Source of the DNA: Corynebacterium accolens
GTDB lineage: Bacteria; Actinomycetota; Actinomycetes; Mycobacteriales; Mycobacteriaceae
Direction of reading: 5' to 3'
DNA length: 64,000 bases
Assembly (NCBI RefSeq): GCF_023520795.1
Contig: NZ_CP046605.1
Span: 682,001 to 746,000, forward strand
Shown in pieces: positions 25,287 to 35,700 of this stretch. The translations under genes were made by a program, and so were the position numbers. The notes under the pieces are model-generated. The model was given only the letters and a program-made list of their open reading frames with translations. It did no database searches and was not told where the DNA came from. Numbering within the stretch: position 1 is the stretch's first letter; each line of letters starts with the position of its first letter.

Positions 25287-27333
25287 GCCGGATTTGTCCC
25301 TGCTGGATGAGGATCAACGCCGCGCGGCCACCGCCCCGCGCGGGCCGGTGTGCATTTTGGCGGGCGCGGGCACCGGTAAGACGCGCACCATTACCTATCG
25401 CATCGCCAATATGGTGGATCAAGGGTTCGTAAACCCCCAGCGCGTTTTGGCCGTGACCTTTACCGCGCGTGCGGCAGGAGAAATGCGGGATCGCCTGCGC
25501 ATGATGGGCGTTGCTGGCGTGCAAGCCCAAACCTTCCACGCGGCCGCGCGGCGGCAGCTGAAGTATTTCTGGCCGCAGGTCGCAGGCGATCTGCCGTGGA
25601 CTCTATTGGACAATAAATTCCCGCTGGTAGCCCGCGCGGTGCGCTCGGTGGGGCTGGATAATTCCAAAGACATGATCCGTGACGTGCTGGCGGAAATCGA
25701 ATGGGCGAAATCCGCACTGGTCAGTGCGGAGGACTATGAGAGCGTCATCGCGGAAACGGATCGCACCGCCCCGGCCGATGCCGCCAAGGTGGCCGAGGCC
25801 TTCCGGCGCTACGAGAAGGCCAAGGCTACGCCGGATATGATGCATTTGGACTTCGATGATCTGCTCATGCACATCGCTGGCGCCATCGAGAACGTCCCGG
25901 CCATTGCGGAGACCTTCCGCGAGCAGTACCGCACCTTCGTCGTTGACGAGTACCAGGACGTCACGCCCCTGCAGCAGCGCGTGCTGAATGCTTGGCTGGG
26001 CGATCGCGATGATCTCACCGTGGTGGGCGATGCCAACCAGACCATCTATTCCTTCAATGGCGCATCGCCGGAGTACCTGTTGAATTTTTCGCGCAGCTAT
26101 CCGGACGGGACCATCGTCAAGCTGCAGCGCGACTATCGCTCTACGCCGCAGGTCACGGACCTGGCTAATCGGGTCATCGGCAAGGCTACGGGGCGCGCGG
26201 CGGGCACCCGCTTGGAGCTGCAGGGCATGCGCGAGCCTGGGCCGGAGCCGACGTTTAAGGCCTACGAGTCCGAGGAAAATGAGGCGCAAGAGGTGGCCGG
26301 GCAGGTGCTGACCCTGCTCAACCAGGGCGTGCCGGCCTCAGAGATTGCCATCTTGTACCGCATTAACGCCCAGTCGGAGCAGTTTGAGCAGGCGCTTGCC
26401 GATGCCGGAGTGGTCTACCAAGTCCGCGGCGGTGAAGGTTTCTTCCGCCGCCCGGAGATTCTGGAGGCCATTCGCGTGCTCATTGCCGCCACGCGCCGCG
26501 ATGATTTGCCGGAGGACCCCGTGGCGATTGCGCGGGCCGCCTTCGTCGAGCTTGGGCTCAGCGCCACCGAACCGCAGGGCGCGCAGGCCCGCGAGCGCTG
26601 GCAATCGCTGAACGCGCTGGTGGGATTGATTGAGAAGATCGTGGAATCCACCCCGGGCATCGATCTCAACGGGGTGCTGGGTGAGCTGCGCCGCCGCTCT
26701 ACCGATAAGCAAGCCCCCGCCATGGAGGGCGTTACTCTCGCTACGGTGCACGCGGCAAAGGGCTTGGAGTGGGACGCCGTCTTCCTCGTCGGACTGAGCG
26801 AAAAGCTCATGCCCATCAACCACGCCATTAAGGCGGGTAACGAGCAGATCGAGGAAGAGCGCCGCCTGTTTTATGTAGGCATTACCCGCGCCCGCGAGCA
26901 CCTAGCCCTGTCGTGGGCATTGGCGAAGACCGCCGGTTCCAGGGCCTCCCGGGAGCGCACTCGGTTCCTCGACGGCATCGCGCCAGGCGTGGAATCGGCT
27001 GCGGGAAGTGGGCGCTCCCGTCGCCCGAAGCGCTGCCGCGTATGCAGCGGTGTTCTAGAGACCCCAGCGGAAAAAGTCATTGGCCGGCATGAAGACTGTG
27101 AGGGCAATGGCGATGACGAGGTCTTTTCCGCATTGCGCTCGTGGCGGGCGCAGGTGGCCCGTGAGGAAAAGGTTCCGGCCTATGTCATCTTTACGGATGC
27201 CACGCTGCAGGCCATCTCGGAAGAGTTGCCGGCAGATGAGGCGGAGCTGCTGTCCATTTCCGGAATAGGGCCCAATAAGCTGGAGCGCTACGGCGAGCAA
27301 ATCCTAGAGGTCATTCGCTCTGTGCGGGTGTAG
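25279..27333 (+). CDS. uvrD2: UvrD2-type 3'-5' DNA helicase with HRDC domain
   Basis: A 684-residue superfamily 1A helicase. Walker A AGAGTGKTRTITYR is at about residue 30, Walker B VVDEYQDVTPLQQ at about 221, motif III VVGDANQTIYSFNGA, motif V VHAAKGLEWDAVFLVG and motif VI LFYVGITRARE. A linker with three cysteines (RCRVCSGVL and HEDC, about 585-615) resembles the tetracysteine module of mycobacterial UvrD2, and an HRDC domain follows at the C terminus (YVIFTDATLQAISEELP...ISGIGPNKLERYG). GTG start overlaps nudC by 8 bp. The 3' end overlaps the convergent E1-like gene by 23 bp. Confidence 0.94.
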   Translation: MNKPDLSLLDEDQRRAATAPRGPVCILAGAGTGKTRTITYRIANMVDQGFVNPQRVLAVTFTARAAGEMRDRLRMMGVAGVQAQTFHAAARRQLKYFWPQVAGDLPWTLLDNKFPLVARAVRSVGLDNSKDMIRDVLAEIEWAKSALVSAEDYESVIAETDRTAPADAAKVAEAFRRYEKAKATPDMMHLDFDDLLMHIAGAIENVPAIAETFREQYRTFVVDEYQDVTPLQQRVLNAWLGDRDDLTVVGDANQTIYSFNGASPEYLLNFSRSYPDGTIVKLQRDYRSTPQVTDLANRVIGKATGRAAGTRLELQGMREPGPEPTFKAYESEENEAQEVAGQVLTLLNQGVPASEIAILYRINAQSEQFEQALADAGVVYQVRGGEGFFRRPEILEAIRVLIAATRRDDLPEDPVAIARAAFVELGLSATEPQGAQARERWQSLNALVGLIEKIVESTPGIDLNGVLGELRRRSTDKQAPAMEGVTLATVHAAKGLEWDAVFLVGLSEKLMPINHAIKAGNEQIEEERRLFYVGITRAREHLALSWALAKTAGSRASRERTRFLDGIAPGVESAAGSGRSRRPKRCRVCSGVLETPAEKVIGRHEDCEGNGDDEVFSALRSWRAQVAREEKVPAYVIFTDATLQAISEELPADEAELLSISGIGPNKLERYGEQILEVIRSVRV

Positions 27334-28207
27334 CCAGGTTGACCTTGCCGCCGAAGCACACCGGGCACCGCGGATGGGCGATGGCCGTGCGCTGCTGGTG
27401 GCGGCCGTAGACGTCTACCTCCCATTGTTGGCCTGGGCGCGAAAATGAGGTTGGCGCGCCTGGCGGGAGGGGGCGTTTGCTTAGGCGGCGGATCACCACC
27501 TGTGCTTGGGCCGCTACCGCATCGATGACCAGCTTTTCTGGCTGCCTGCGCACGCTGGTGAGCTGGGAGGCAATGGTGCTCCACTGCGGATCCGCATCCA
27601 CGCGGAATAAGTGAATGCACAGCGGGCAGGGGCCTTGCCCTTCCACACGCAGGGGCCCGATGATGCCGCGGTTATCTTGTAAGGAAATGGGCAGCCAGGT
27701 TGTCGGGGTGCCGGCAAGCGCATTGGCGCAATCGATGGGGCAGTGGAGCTGGTCGATGGCAAGCACCGTAAAAAGCCCATCGAGGTCGTGGATATAGGAA
27801 AAGATATTGTCCTCATCAAGGGGGATGCGCACCGTATATCCATCTGCTGCCAAGCGGGCGCGCAACTCCAGAGCAAGCGGGGATTCACCCAGCATGATGA
27901 TGGTTTCATGCTGCTCGGGATGTGGTGGCTGGGGCCAGAGGATGCCATAGTCCAGAGCATCATCGATGAGGCTGCTGGCGGCGGCGCTATCCAAGCCGGC
28001 CGCTTCCAACCGCGCCGCCAATTCCCCGGAATCGACCGGCTGATGGGCCGTGGCAAAAGCGCGGGCCACACCTTGCGCATTGCCCGTATCCGCCACCGCC
28101 ACCCGGGTGGCGTCCATCCCAAATTGCACCACGGAATCCTCGCGGCAAAATACGCCACACCCTGGAGCTAATGTCACACGTTGAGCCGTGCCTTGTGAGG
28201 CAGTCAC
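27311..28207 (-). CDS. Lone E1/cyclodehydratase-like protein (Rv3196-like)
   Basis: A 298-residue protein resembling the ThiF/E1-like leader-binding proteins of thiazole/oxazole-modified microcin (TOMM) biosynthesis, as does Rv3196 in the same place in M. tuberculosis. Features: an N-terminal winged-helix-like part, a Rossmann-like region with IIMLGESPLALELRARLAADGYTV, then two CPxC pairs (GPCPLC at about 193 and RCPVC at about 281) that would bind a structural zinc. No YcaO cyclodehydratase, peptide substrate or dehydrogenase gene is in the window. GTG 28207 follows GAGGGG and is preferred over an upstream frame to 28330. Function unknown. Confidence 0.7.
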   Translation of the reverse strand: MTASQGTAQRVTLAPGCGVFCREDSVVQFGMDATRVAVADTGNAQGVARAFATAHQPVDSGELAARLEAAGLDSAAASSLIDDALDYGILWPQPPHPEQHETIIMLGESPLALELRARLAADGYTVRIPLDEDNIFSYIHDLDGLFTVLAIDQLHCPIDCANALAGTPTTWLPISLQDNRGIIGPLRVEGQGPCPLCIHLFRVDADPQWSTIASQLTSVRRQPEKLVIDAVAAQAQVVIRRLSKRPLPPGAPTSFSRPGQQWEVDVYGRHQQRTAIAHPRCPVCFGGKVNLATPAQSE

Positions 28208-28297
28208 TGGTTTTCCCCTCGATTCCCTTTTTATCACCCCGAATACGGCATATGTGCCGCATGTGCGTCCATTGCACCACAGGTACAATGGCCTGTC

Positions 28298-28819
28298 ATG
28301 TCGAGCACGCAACCACCAGGACGTACCCACCCTGAGGTCAAGGTTATCCGCTCTGCGCGGCGGCGAAAGTCCGTGCAGGCGCGCATGGTGGCCGGGGTAT
28401 TAGAAGTGCGCATTCCGGCCTGGATGTCCGCCTGCGAGGAAAACGAGGCGGTACAGGACATGCTTGCGCGCTTAGAAAAGAAAACCGGTGGTGCGGCGAA
28501 GACCGATGCGGCGCTCCTCCAGCGCGCCGAACAGCTCAACGCACAGTACCTGGACGGGCGTGCATGGATTGGGTCCATCCGGTGGGTGAGCAATCAAAAT
28601 GCGCGGTGGGGTAGTTGTACTACCTCCACCGCGGATATCCGGCTGAGCAACCGCTTACAGCAGGTGCCGGATTATGTGTTGGATTCGGTCATCATCCATG
28701 AGTTGACCCATACCTTCATCCCGCGTCATGGGCGCGAATTCTGGCAGTGGGCCGATAGGGCACCCCACGCCGAGCGGGCCAAGGGCTACCTTGAGGCCTA
28801 CCAGCGCTGGGGCGGTTAG
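28298..28819 (+). CDS. YgjP/DUF45-type metallopeptidase (M48 family)
   Basis: A 173-residue protein with HELTHTFIPRHGREFW at about residues 134-149: HExxH zinc motif plus the third His of RHGREFW, the pattern of YgjP/SprT-like DUF45 proteins. WIGSIRWVSNQNARWGSCT in the middle is the conserved strand-rich motif of the family. The enzyme would be a soluble zinc protease of unknown substrate. It is divergent from the E1-like gene (90 bp gap) and its 3' end is 6 bp from the DUF2342 gene on the other strand. No ribosome binding site is obvious before ATG 28298. Confidence 0.85.
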   Translation: MSSTQPPGRTHPEVKVIRSARRRKSVQARMVAGVLEVRIPAWMSACEENEAVQDMLARLEKKTGGAAKTDAALLQRAEQLNAQYLDGRAWIGSIRWVSNQNARWGSCTTSTADIRLSNRLQQVPDYVLDSVIIHELTHTFIPRHGREFWQWADRAPHAERAKGYLEAYQRWGG

Positions 28820-28825
28820 CGCGAG

Positions 28826-30283
28826 CTACTTATCCTCGCCGCCGTTGTCCTTTTCGGAGCTGTTGTCGCCGTCGTCCGCGTCGTCGCTGCTCTGCGCGTC
28901 CTTGTCTTCTGCAGAATCCTTGTCCTCTTCGGACTTGCTTTCGGAGTCCTCGCCGGAGCCCTCGCCGTTTTTGAGCATCTCTTCGAGCTTGGCAAATTCT
29001 TCCTCGAAGCCCTCATCCGGCTCATCATCCAAGAGGGAATCGATGAAGGCGGCCGGGTTATCGAGGTGCTCTGCGGTGGGCAGGAAGTCTGGGTGGTCCC
29101 AGGCCTTATCGCGCTTTTCGGCACCTACGGCCACGGTGGCGCGGCGCCACAGCTCGGCGGCCTCGGTGACCTTGGGGGCGTTGAGCTCGATGCCCACGAC
29201 CTTGCTAAAGGCCCGCTCGGCAGACCCGCCGGTGCTGCGGCGGTGTGCCCAGGCCTCAGTGAGCTTGGAGGTGGAGGGGATGCGCTCGCCCAAGGCCTCG
29301 CTTACGACGTGCTCGGCCCAGCCCTCGACCAAGGCCAGCAGGGTTTCCAGCCTGGAGGCGGCGGCGGTGTTCTTGGAGGTAACCCGCGGAGAGAGATCCA
29401 TTCCCTGCAGTTTGCTCATGGCTTCCTGGATGGCCTGCGGGTCGCCGGATTCCAGGTTCAGCTCGCGGGCGAGCTCTTCAATGTGGGAGGTATCAATGAC
29501 CAAGCCGATGGCGTATTCCTCCACGGAGGAGACGATGCGCTCTACCAGCCACGGCACGTGCTTAAACAGGCGCTGGCGGGCGGCCTCGCGCGCGGCGATA
29601 TAAACCAGTACCTCTTGGCCCGGAACGTTGAGCTCGCGCGCGACCTTCTGAATGGTATGCGGCAAAAGCGCCACCGTATTGGCCGGGGCGATGGGCAGGC
29701 CAAAATCGGAGCCGGTCAGTGCCTGGCTGGCCAGATCGCCCAGGGCGTGGCCTAGCTGCATGCCGAAATTCATGCTGGACATCTGGCCCATCATCTTGGT
29801 CATCGGGCCCATCATTTCGCGAGCCTCTTCCGGCATGGATTCCAGCTGGGCATCATTCATGTGCTGGGCCACGGGGGTGACCATGCGTTCCCAGGCGGGC
29901 ATGGTTTCTTCCAGCCACTGCTTGGAATCCCATGCCTGCGTGGTACCGGAAGCGGTGGGGAGAATAGAGGCATCGTCAAGCCAGAGCTCCGCCAGGCGCA
30001 CCGATTCTTCTACTGCCTTGGAATCTTCCGCGCTGATGTCTTTTGACTTGGGGATCTGCTGCAGGGCGATGCGCTTGGCCATATCGTAATTGACCGGCCC
30101 GGAGTTCTGGGGCGAGTTCATGGACGAGCCCATGCCGGATAGCATCTGACCGAACTGGTTCAGCATGTCTCCGAGGCCGCCACCATTACCGCCGCCGAAT
30201 GCGCCGAACGGGTTCTGGTCACGACGGCCGTCATTATCGTCGTCATCGTTATTTGGGAAAGAAAAACCGAATCCGTTGCTCAT
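28826..30283 (-). CDS. Zinc-dependent metalloprotease-like protein (DUF2342 family)
   Basis: A 485-residue protein matching the actinobacterial DUF2342/Rv3195 family. It starts with a Gly/Asn/Asp-rich segment (FPNNDDDDNDGRRDQNPFGAFGGG), continues into an alpha-helical domain with AAREAARQRLFKHVPWL and LALVEGWAEHVV as the conserved helix motifs, and ends in a ~50-residue Glu/Asp/Ser-rich tail. The HExxH motif is not in canonical form, so protease activity is uncertain. ATG 30283 (MSNGFGFSFP) is the start; the long upstream frame lies antisense to the PDZ gene and is rejected. Preceded by GGAG. Confidence 0.82.
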   Translation of the reverse strand: MSNGFGFSFPNNDDDDNDGRRDQNPFGAFGGGNGGGLGDMLNQFGQMLSGMGSSMNSPQNSGPVNYDMAKRIALQQIPKSKDISAEDSKAVEESVRLAELWLDDASILPTASGTTQAWDSKQWLEETMPAWERMVTPVAQHMNDAQLESMPEEAREMMGPMTKMMGQMSSMNFGMQLGHALGDLASQALTGSDFGLPIAPANTVALLPHTIQKVARELNVPGQEVLVYIAAREAARQRLFKHVPWLVERIVSSVEEYAIGLVIDTSHIEELARELNLESGDPQAIQEAMSKLQGMDLSPRVTSKNTAAASRLETLLALVEGWAEHVVSEALGERIPSTSKLTEAWAHRRSTGGSAERAFSKVVGIELNAPKVTEAAELWRRATVAVGAEKRDKAWDHPDFLPTAEHLDNPAAFIDSLLDDEPDEGFEEEFAKLEEMLKNGEGSGEDSESKSEEDKDSAEDKDAQSSDDADDGDNSSEKDNGGEDK

Positions 30284-30376
30284 GCGCTCCAATCTACCGG
30301 CACCGTGCGGAAAGTTTCCATGATCACAGCAACGCTGACAGCGAACAGTACGCCAAAGGTTGTAGGCTATTGCTTC

Positions 30377-31441
30377 GTGAATTCTCCTGCTAGCCGTCGC
30401 GTCCGCACCATCGCCTGGGGTGCTATCCCCGTTGTGCTTACCGGTGCGTTGGTATCGCTTGACCATATCCCGGGCACCGATGTCTCGCTGACCGTTCCTT
30501 ATGCCGCCGAAGGCCCTGGCCCCACCGTGGATACGCTGGGCGAGGTTGATGGCACCCAAGTCGTTGATGTGCAGGCGCCAAAGACCTATAAGCCCAGTGG
30601 GCACCTGAATATGACCACCGTATCCGTGCGCACCAATATGACCTTGGCGCAGGCGTTGGGGCGCTGGACGCTTACCGATGACACCCTGGTGCCCATCGAT
30701 ACCGTCATTCCGCAAAACATGACCGATGAAGAGGTCCAAGAATCCAATAAGCAGGCCTTTACCCAATCGGAGTCCGCGGCCACCATCGCGGCGATGGACT
30801 ATTTGCACCTGCCGGTCAAAATCACCGTGGCCGAGGTCATCGAGGACGGCGCCGCTTCGGAGCACCTTAAAAAGGACGATGTCATCACCGCCGTCGATGG
30901 CACCGAGGTCACCGAGCCAAGCGAGGTCCAAGACATGATCAAGGACAAAAGCCCCGGCGATAAGGTAAAAATCAGCGTCACCCGCGGGGACAAAGAGCTC
31001 AGCGAAGAGATTGAATTGGGCGAAAACCCGCACGATAAGGGCAAGGCGTTGCTGGGAATCGCCATGCTATCGCAGCCCAAGGACGATATTTCGGTGAACT
31101 ACAACCTGCAGGATATCGGCGGGCCATCAGCGGGAATGATGTTTACCCTGGCGGTCATCGATAAGCTCAGCGATGAAGACTTAACCGGCGGTACCTTCGT
31201 GGCCGGCACCGGTACCATTCAGGCCGATAGCAAGGTTGGGCCAATTGGTGGCATCGAGCATAAAATCGCCGCCGCGCACGAGGCAGGCGCTGAGCTCTTC
31301 TTGGCGCCTAAGGACAACTGTTCAGCGGCGGCCGGCAGCGACCACGGCGATATGACCATTGCGCAGGTAGAAAACCTCGACGATGCCGTGGCGGCCATGA
31401 AGGACTTTGCGGCGGGCAAAGACGTCAAGGAATGCACCTAA
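30377..31441 (+). CDS. Membrane-anchored PDZ and Lon-type (S16) protease-like protein
   Basis: A 354-residue protein with an N-terminal transmembrane helix (about residues 13-30), a PDZ domain (KITVAEVIEDGAASEHLKKDDVITAVDG, about 150-220) and a C-terminal Lon-like proteolytic domain. The S16 dyad is visible: Ser251 in GGPSAGMMF and Lys296 in IGGIEHKIAAAHEAG. The domain faces outward. Rv3194c is the syntenic homologue. GTG at 30377 is chosen because it fits the family N terminus and a TAGGCT element lies 8 bp upstream (leaderless); ATG 30320 with nearby GGAAAG is the alternative. Divergent from the DUF2342 gene. Confidence 0.85.
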   Translation: MNSPASRRVRTIAWGAIPVVLTGALVSLDHIPGTDVSLTVPYAAEGPGPTVDTLGEVDGTQVVDVQAPKTYKPSGHLNMTTVSVRTNMTLAQALGRWTLTDDTLVPIDTVIPQNMTDEEVQESNKQAFTQSESAATIAAMDYLHLPVKITVAEVIEDGAASEHLKKDDVITAVDGTEVTEPSEVQDMIKDKSPGDKVKISVTRGDKELSEEIELGENPHDKGKALLGIAMLSQPKDDISVNYNLQDIGGPSAGMMFTLAVIDKLSDEDLTGGTFVAGTGTIQADSKVGPIGGIEHKIAAAHEAGAELFLAPKDNCSAAAGSDHGDMTIAQVENLDDAVAAMKDFAAGKDVKECT

Positions 31442-31463
31442 TAAAAACTCATAAGGCCGGGGC

Positions 31464-32129
31464 CTAGTCCTTTACTAGGCCCAATTCCTTAATTTTTTCT
31501 TCCGGGTCCACCTGGTCAGAAGAGATCATCTGCTGCATGACCAGGCCTTCCTTATTATCCACCACGGTGATAACGGCCGTGGCGCCCAACGTGGACCAGC
31601 CGACGACGCGATCGCCATCGTCTTCGATGGCATGGGAGCTGCGCAGCTCTGTAAGTACCTGGGTGGTCTGGGAGGCCTTGGAGTGGGACTTAAAGAATTG
31701 GAATTGCCCCACCTTAGGACCGGAGCAATTGTAGGAAGAATCCCCGCCGGTGGAATCGCAGCGCTCAAACTGGGCGAATAGGTCCTTGGGCGCCAGCGAC
31801 TTATAAACGTCATAGACCTTGGCCACCGACTTATCCAGCTCACTGCTAGCGCTCGGCTCGCGGGTGGTGCTTTCTTCGGAAGCCTCGTCCTCGTCCTTGT
31901 CTGCCGATTCTGACAACGTGGAAGACGTGGAGGATTCGGTGCTTGATGCCGCGGACTCCTCGTCGTTTTCAGAGGTCGTGGTGGTGGCCGCAGAGGTGGT
32001 CTCTACGGGGGCATCGTCAGGCGCATCGGCATCGGAGGAACAACTTGCCGCAGCCACGCTGAGCCCTAGTAGCGCCGCCGCGGTAGCGGTACGGGCAGGA
32101 AAACGGCGGGAGAAGGAAAGGCGTCGCAC
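31464..32129 (-). CDS. Secreted Ser/Glu-rich lipoprotein, unknown function
   Basis: A 221-residue exported protein. The signal peptide runs through TATAAALLGLSVAAASC, with lipobox AAASC (Cys about residue 30) for lipid anchoring. About 80 residues of low-complexity Thr/Ser/Glu/Asp follow, then a folded C-terminal part with two cysteines (FERCDSTGG and SYNCSGP). GTG 32129 is preferred to an ATG at 32165 because AAGGAG lies 8 bases ahead and the signal peptide then starts normally. It is in line after the PPA1309-like gene. Family not recognised. Confidence 0.75.
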   Translation of the reverse strand: MRRLSFSRRFPARTATAAALLGLSVAAASCSSDADAPDDAPVETTSAATTTTSENDEESAASSTESSTSSTLSESADKDEDEASEESTTREPSASSELDKSVAKVYDVYKSLAPKDLFAQFERCDSTGGDSSYNCSGPKVGQFQFFKSHSKASQTTQVLTELRSSHAIEDDGDRVVGWSTLGATAVITVVDNKEGLVMQQMISSDQVDPEEKIKELGLVKD

Positions 32130-32165
32130 TGTATAGAACTCCTTGGTTGCGGGCTTAATTGCCAC

Positions 32166-32702
32166 TTAGTCTAGTTCATCCGGATCCTGGTTGAGGCCAT
32201 AGCGCAGCGCGGCGATTACGCCAGGGGCCACCTGCGGGCCGCCGCGGAGCTGAATATCGTCTTCAGCAAAGGGGCCGGCCGCCTCAAGCTCTTCTTCAGT
32301 GGGCCGCAGCTGCAGCAAGGTGGTCTCAATTCCTTCCTCGCGCAGGGCACCCGAATACAGGCGCGCCGGGCGAGGGGAGGGGTCCTCGCTAGAAGTATCC
32401 CGGAACTTGATCTCCTGGGCCAAGATGGCGCCCGCGACCTCGCGCGGCCAGGCCAAGCGGGAGACGTAATCAGCCAATTCCTCGGAACCCGGCTCGATGT
32501 TTTCCGGGACATTGTCTTGCACGATAAGGGTCAGCGGGGACGCGGTTTCCTCATCCATGGCCGCTAGCTGGTCCGCCACCAGATGGGTGGGAACAAGGGC
32601 GAAGATGGTGGGGCGGGCGTCCCAACCTTCAGCATGGACGAACTCCACGGCCTCCGTCATAGCGCGGTTTAAAGCTGGCTGAGATAATTCGGGGGAACTC
32701 AT
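32166..32702 (-). CDS. PPA1309 family protein
   Basis: A 178-residue acidic cytosolic protein of the actinobacterial PPA1309 family (visible features LVPTHLVADQLAA, YVSRLAWPREVAGAILAQEI, and the terminal PGVIAALRYGLNQDPDELD). Function unknown. ATG 32702 is preferred over 32708 because AAGG is 6-7 bases ahead of it. It is divergent from the UPF0182 gene with only ~90 bp between, the conserved arrangement beside Rv3193c. Its stop is 36 bp from the start of the lipoprotein gene downstream. Confidence 0.8.
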   Translation of the reverse strand: MSSPELSQPALNRAMTEAVEFVHAEGWDARPTIFALVPTHLVADQLAAMDEETASPLTLIVQDNVPENIEPGSEELADYVSRLAWPREVAGAILAQEIKFRDTSSEDPSPRPARLYSGALREEGIETTLLQLRPTEEELEAAGPFAEDDIQLRGGPQVAPGVIAALRYGLNQDPDELD

Positions 32703-32792
32703 AGGCATCCTTATTCGTTATCTGGGTATTGATTCCTTAAACTGGAAAAAGTCTACATGTTTAATATTCGCACTATTTGATTGGAGCTGGCG

Positions 32793-35700
32793 TTGTCCCT
32801 AGGGTCATCCACACCAGCCGCCCCATTGAAGCGGCCACCTAAGGTCGCGGCAATTATTGCGGCCATCATTGCCGTCCTCTTATTCTTCGGACCCATGCTC
32901 GTGGGTATGTACACGGATTGGAGGTGGTTTGGCTCCATTGATTACCGCAGTGTTTTCACCACCGCGATTATTGCGCGCATAGTCCTCTTTATCATCTTCG
33001 GGCTCGTTGCTGCCGCAGTGGTGTGGGCAGCCGGGTTCTTTGCTTGGCGCGGCCGCCCCGACTCCCTGGATATGGGGGATTTGAATTCGCCGGTCTATCA
33101 GTACCGCCAGTCCATTGAGAAGTCCATGGGCGTGCTGTTCAAGGTCATCCCGGCCATCGTGGGCATCATCGCCGGTTTCATCGGCCAGTCCCACTGGCGC
33201 GATGTGATGCTATTCCTCAATGGTCAGGACTTCGGCGTACAAGACCCCCAATTCCACCACGACTTGGGCTTTTATGCCTTTAGCCTGCCCGTGCTGCAGA
33301 TGGTGGTCAGCACCCTGTCCATCCTGCTTGTACTCGCCTTCCTCATTGCCCTATTCGGCCACTACATCTTGGGCGGAATCCGCATTGGCAATAAGGCCGC
33401 GGGCGTGCGCGGCTCTATCTCCCGCTCGGCGCGCCTGCAGCTTGCCATTACGGCCGGGCTGTGGATGGTGGCCCAGGTCGCCGGATACTGGCTGGAGCGC
33501 TACGGGCTGCTGTATTCCGAGCACGACCTGTTTACCGGTGGTTCCTACACGGATATCCACGCCTACCTGCCCGCCAAGATCATTTTGATGATCATCGGCG
33601 TCTTCGTCGCTATTGCGCTCTTTATGGCCATCGTCATCAAGGACCTGCGCATCCCTGGCCTCGCCGTCGTGCTCATGCTCGCGTCCTCGCTCATCATCGG
33701 CCAGGCATGGCCGCTGCTCATGGAGCGCTTCTCGGTACAGCCAAACCGCCAGGCGAAGGAAAACGAGTCCATTGCCCGCAATATCGAGGCCACGCGGTAT
33801 GCCTATGGGCTTACCGATGACCACGTGACCTACAAGGAAAACTGGGGCGGCGACAACGTATCGGATGACAAGGTTGCCTCCGATAACGCCACCATCAATA
33901 ACCTGCGCTTGCTGGATCCAGAGATTTTGTCGCCGACGTTTACCCAGATGCAGCAGCTGAAGAACTTCTATGGGTTCCCAGAAACGCTGTCCATGGACCG
34001 CTATGAAATCGATGGCAAGATGCGCGACTTCGTCGTTGCAGCCCGCGAGCTGGACCCGAATGAGCTGCGCGAAAACCAGTCCGACTGGATCAACCGCCAC
34101 ACCGTATATACCCACGGCAATGGCTTCGTAGCCGCGCAGGCCAATACCGTCGATGAGGTTGCCCGCGATGCCGGTTCTGCTCGCGGTGGTTACCCCATCT
34201 TCACCGTCTCTGACCTACAGACCCAGGCCGGCGAGTCCGAGGGTGAGGGCGAGACCCAAGATGCCGAGAAGTCCTTGGGCATCAAGGTAGACCAGCCCCG
34301 CATTTACTACGGCCCGGTCATCGCTAGTGCCGCAGATAATTTGGACTACGCCATTACCGGTACCACCGGCGAGAACCCAGTGGAGTACGACACCGATAGC
34401 ACCAACTACACCTATGACGGTGAGGGCGGCGTTGAGATTGGCAATCTCTTTGACCGCACCATGTATGCCGCCAAGTACCGCGAGCTGAACTTCCTGCTTT
34501 CGGACCGCGTGGGCAGCGAATCCAAGCTGCTTTATGACCGCGACCCCCGCGAGCGCGTGGAGAAGGTTGCCCCATGGCTGACCACCGATTCCGCTACCTA
34601 CCCGGCCGTTATTGATGGTCATCTGAAGTGGATCGTCGATGGTTACACCACCCTGGACTCCCTGCCGTACTCGCAGCGCGCTTCGCTTTCCGATGCCACC
34701 CAGGACGCCCTCAACCCCGATGGCACAACCCAGCGCTTGGTCAATGACCGGGTGGGCTATATCCGCAACTCCGTGAAGGCGACCGTGGATGCCTATGACG
34801 GCAGCGTGGACCTCTACGAGTTCGACAAGGAAGACCCCGTTCTCAAGGCCTGGGAAGGTGTCTTCCCGGATGTGGTGAAGCCGGAATCCGAGATCTCCGA
34901 TGAGCTGCGCGAGCACTTCCGCTACCCAGAGGACATGTTCAAGGTGCAGCGTGACCTCTTGGCCCGCTACCACGTTGATGACCCGAACGTCTTCTTCAAT
35001 AACGACGCCTTCTGGTCCGTACCGAATGACCCGACCGCAGAGGAATCCCGTGACCTGAACCAGCCGCCGTACTACGTGATGGCTGCCGATCCGGAAACCG
35101 GCGACCCGAGCTTCCAGCTGACCACCTCGTACCGTGGTCTGAACCGTGAGTTCCTGTCCGCACACATGGCGGTATCTTCCGATCCGGATACCTACGGCGA
35201 TATCACCGTGCGCGTGCTGCCAACCAATACGCAGACCCAGGGTCCGAAGCAGGCACAGGACGCCATGATGTCTTCTGACCAGGTTGCCCGCGACCGCACC
35301 CTGTGGGAAGGCACCAACGATCTGCACAACGGTAACCTGCTGGCCTTGCCGGTCGGCGGCGGCGAGATCCTCTACCTCGAGCCGATTTACTCGCAGCGCA
35401 AGGATCAGGCATCCGCCTTCCCGAAGCTGCTGCGTGTGCTCGTGTCCTACAAGGGCCGCGTGGGCTACGCACCGACTATCGGTGATGCCCTTGAGCAGGT
35501 GGGAATCGACGCCAAGTCCGCCCAGGACATCGAAGAGATCGAGGGTGACTCCGGCGACGACGATGCCGCTAAGGACAGCTCTTCTGCGGACAAGAAGGAC
35601 GAGAAGAAGGAATCTACTGAGGAATCCGCTCCGGCTTCGGCCCCTCGTTCCTCCGATGAAGCAGGCGCTATCGAGGACATCAACAAGGCCCTGAAGGGCC

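Noticed and set aside
34215-35327. 370-codon minus-strand frame antisense to the UPF0182 gene
   Set aside because: The plus-strand UPF0182 domain is well conserved and continuous; the antisense product has no family pattern.
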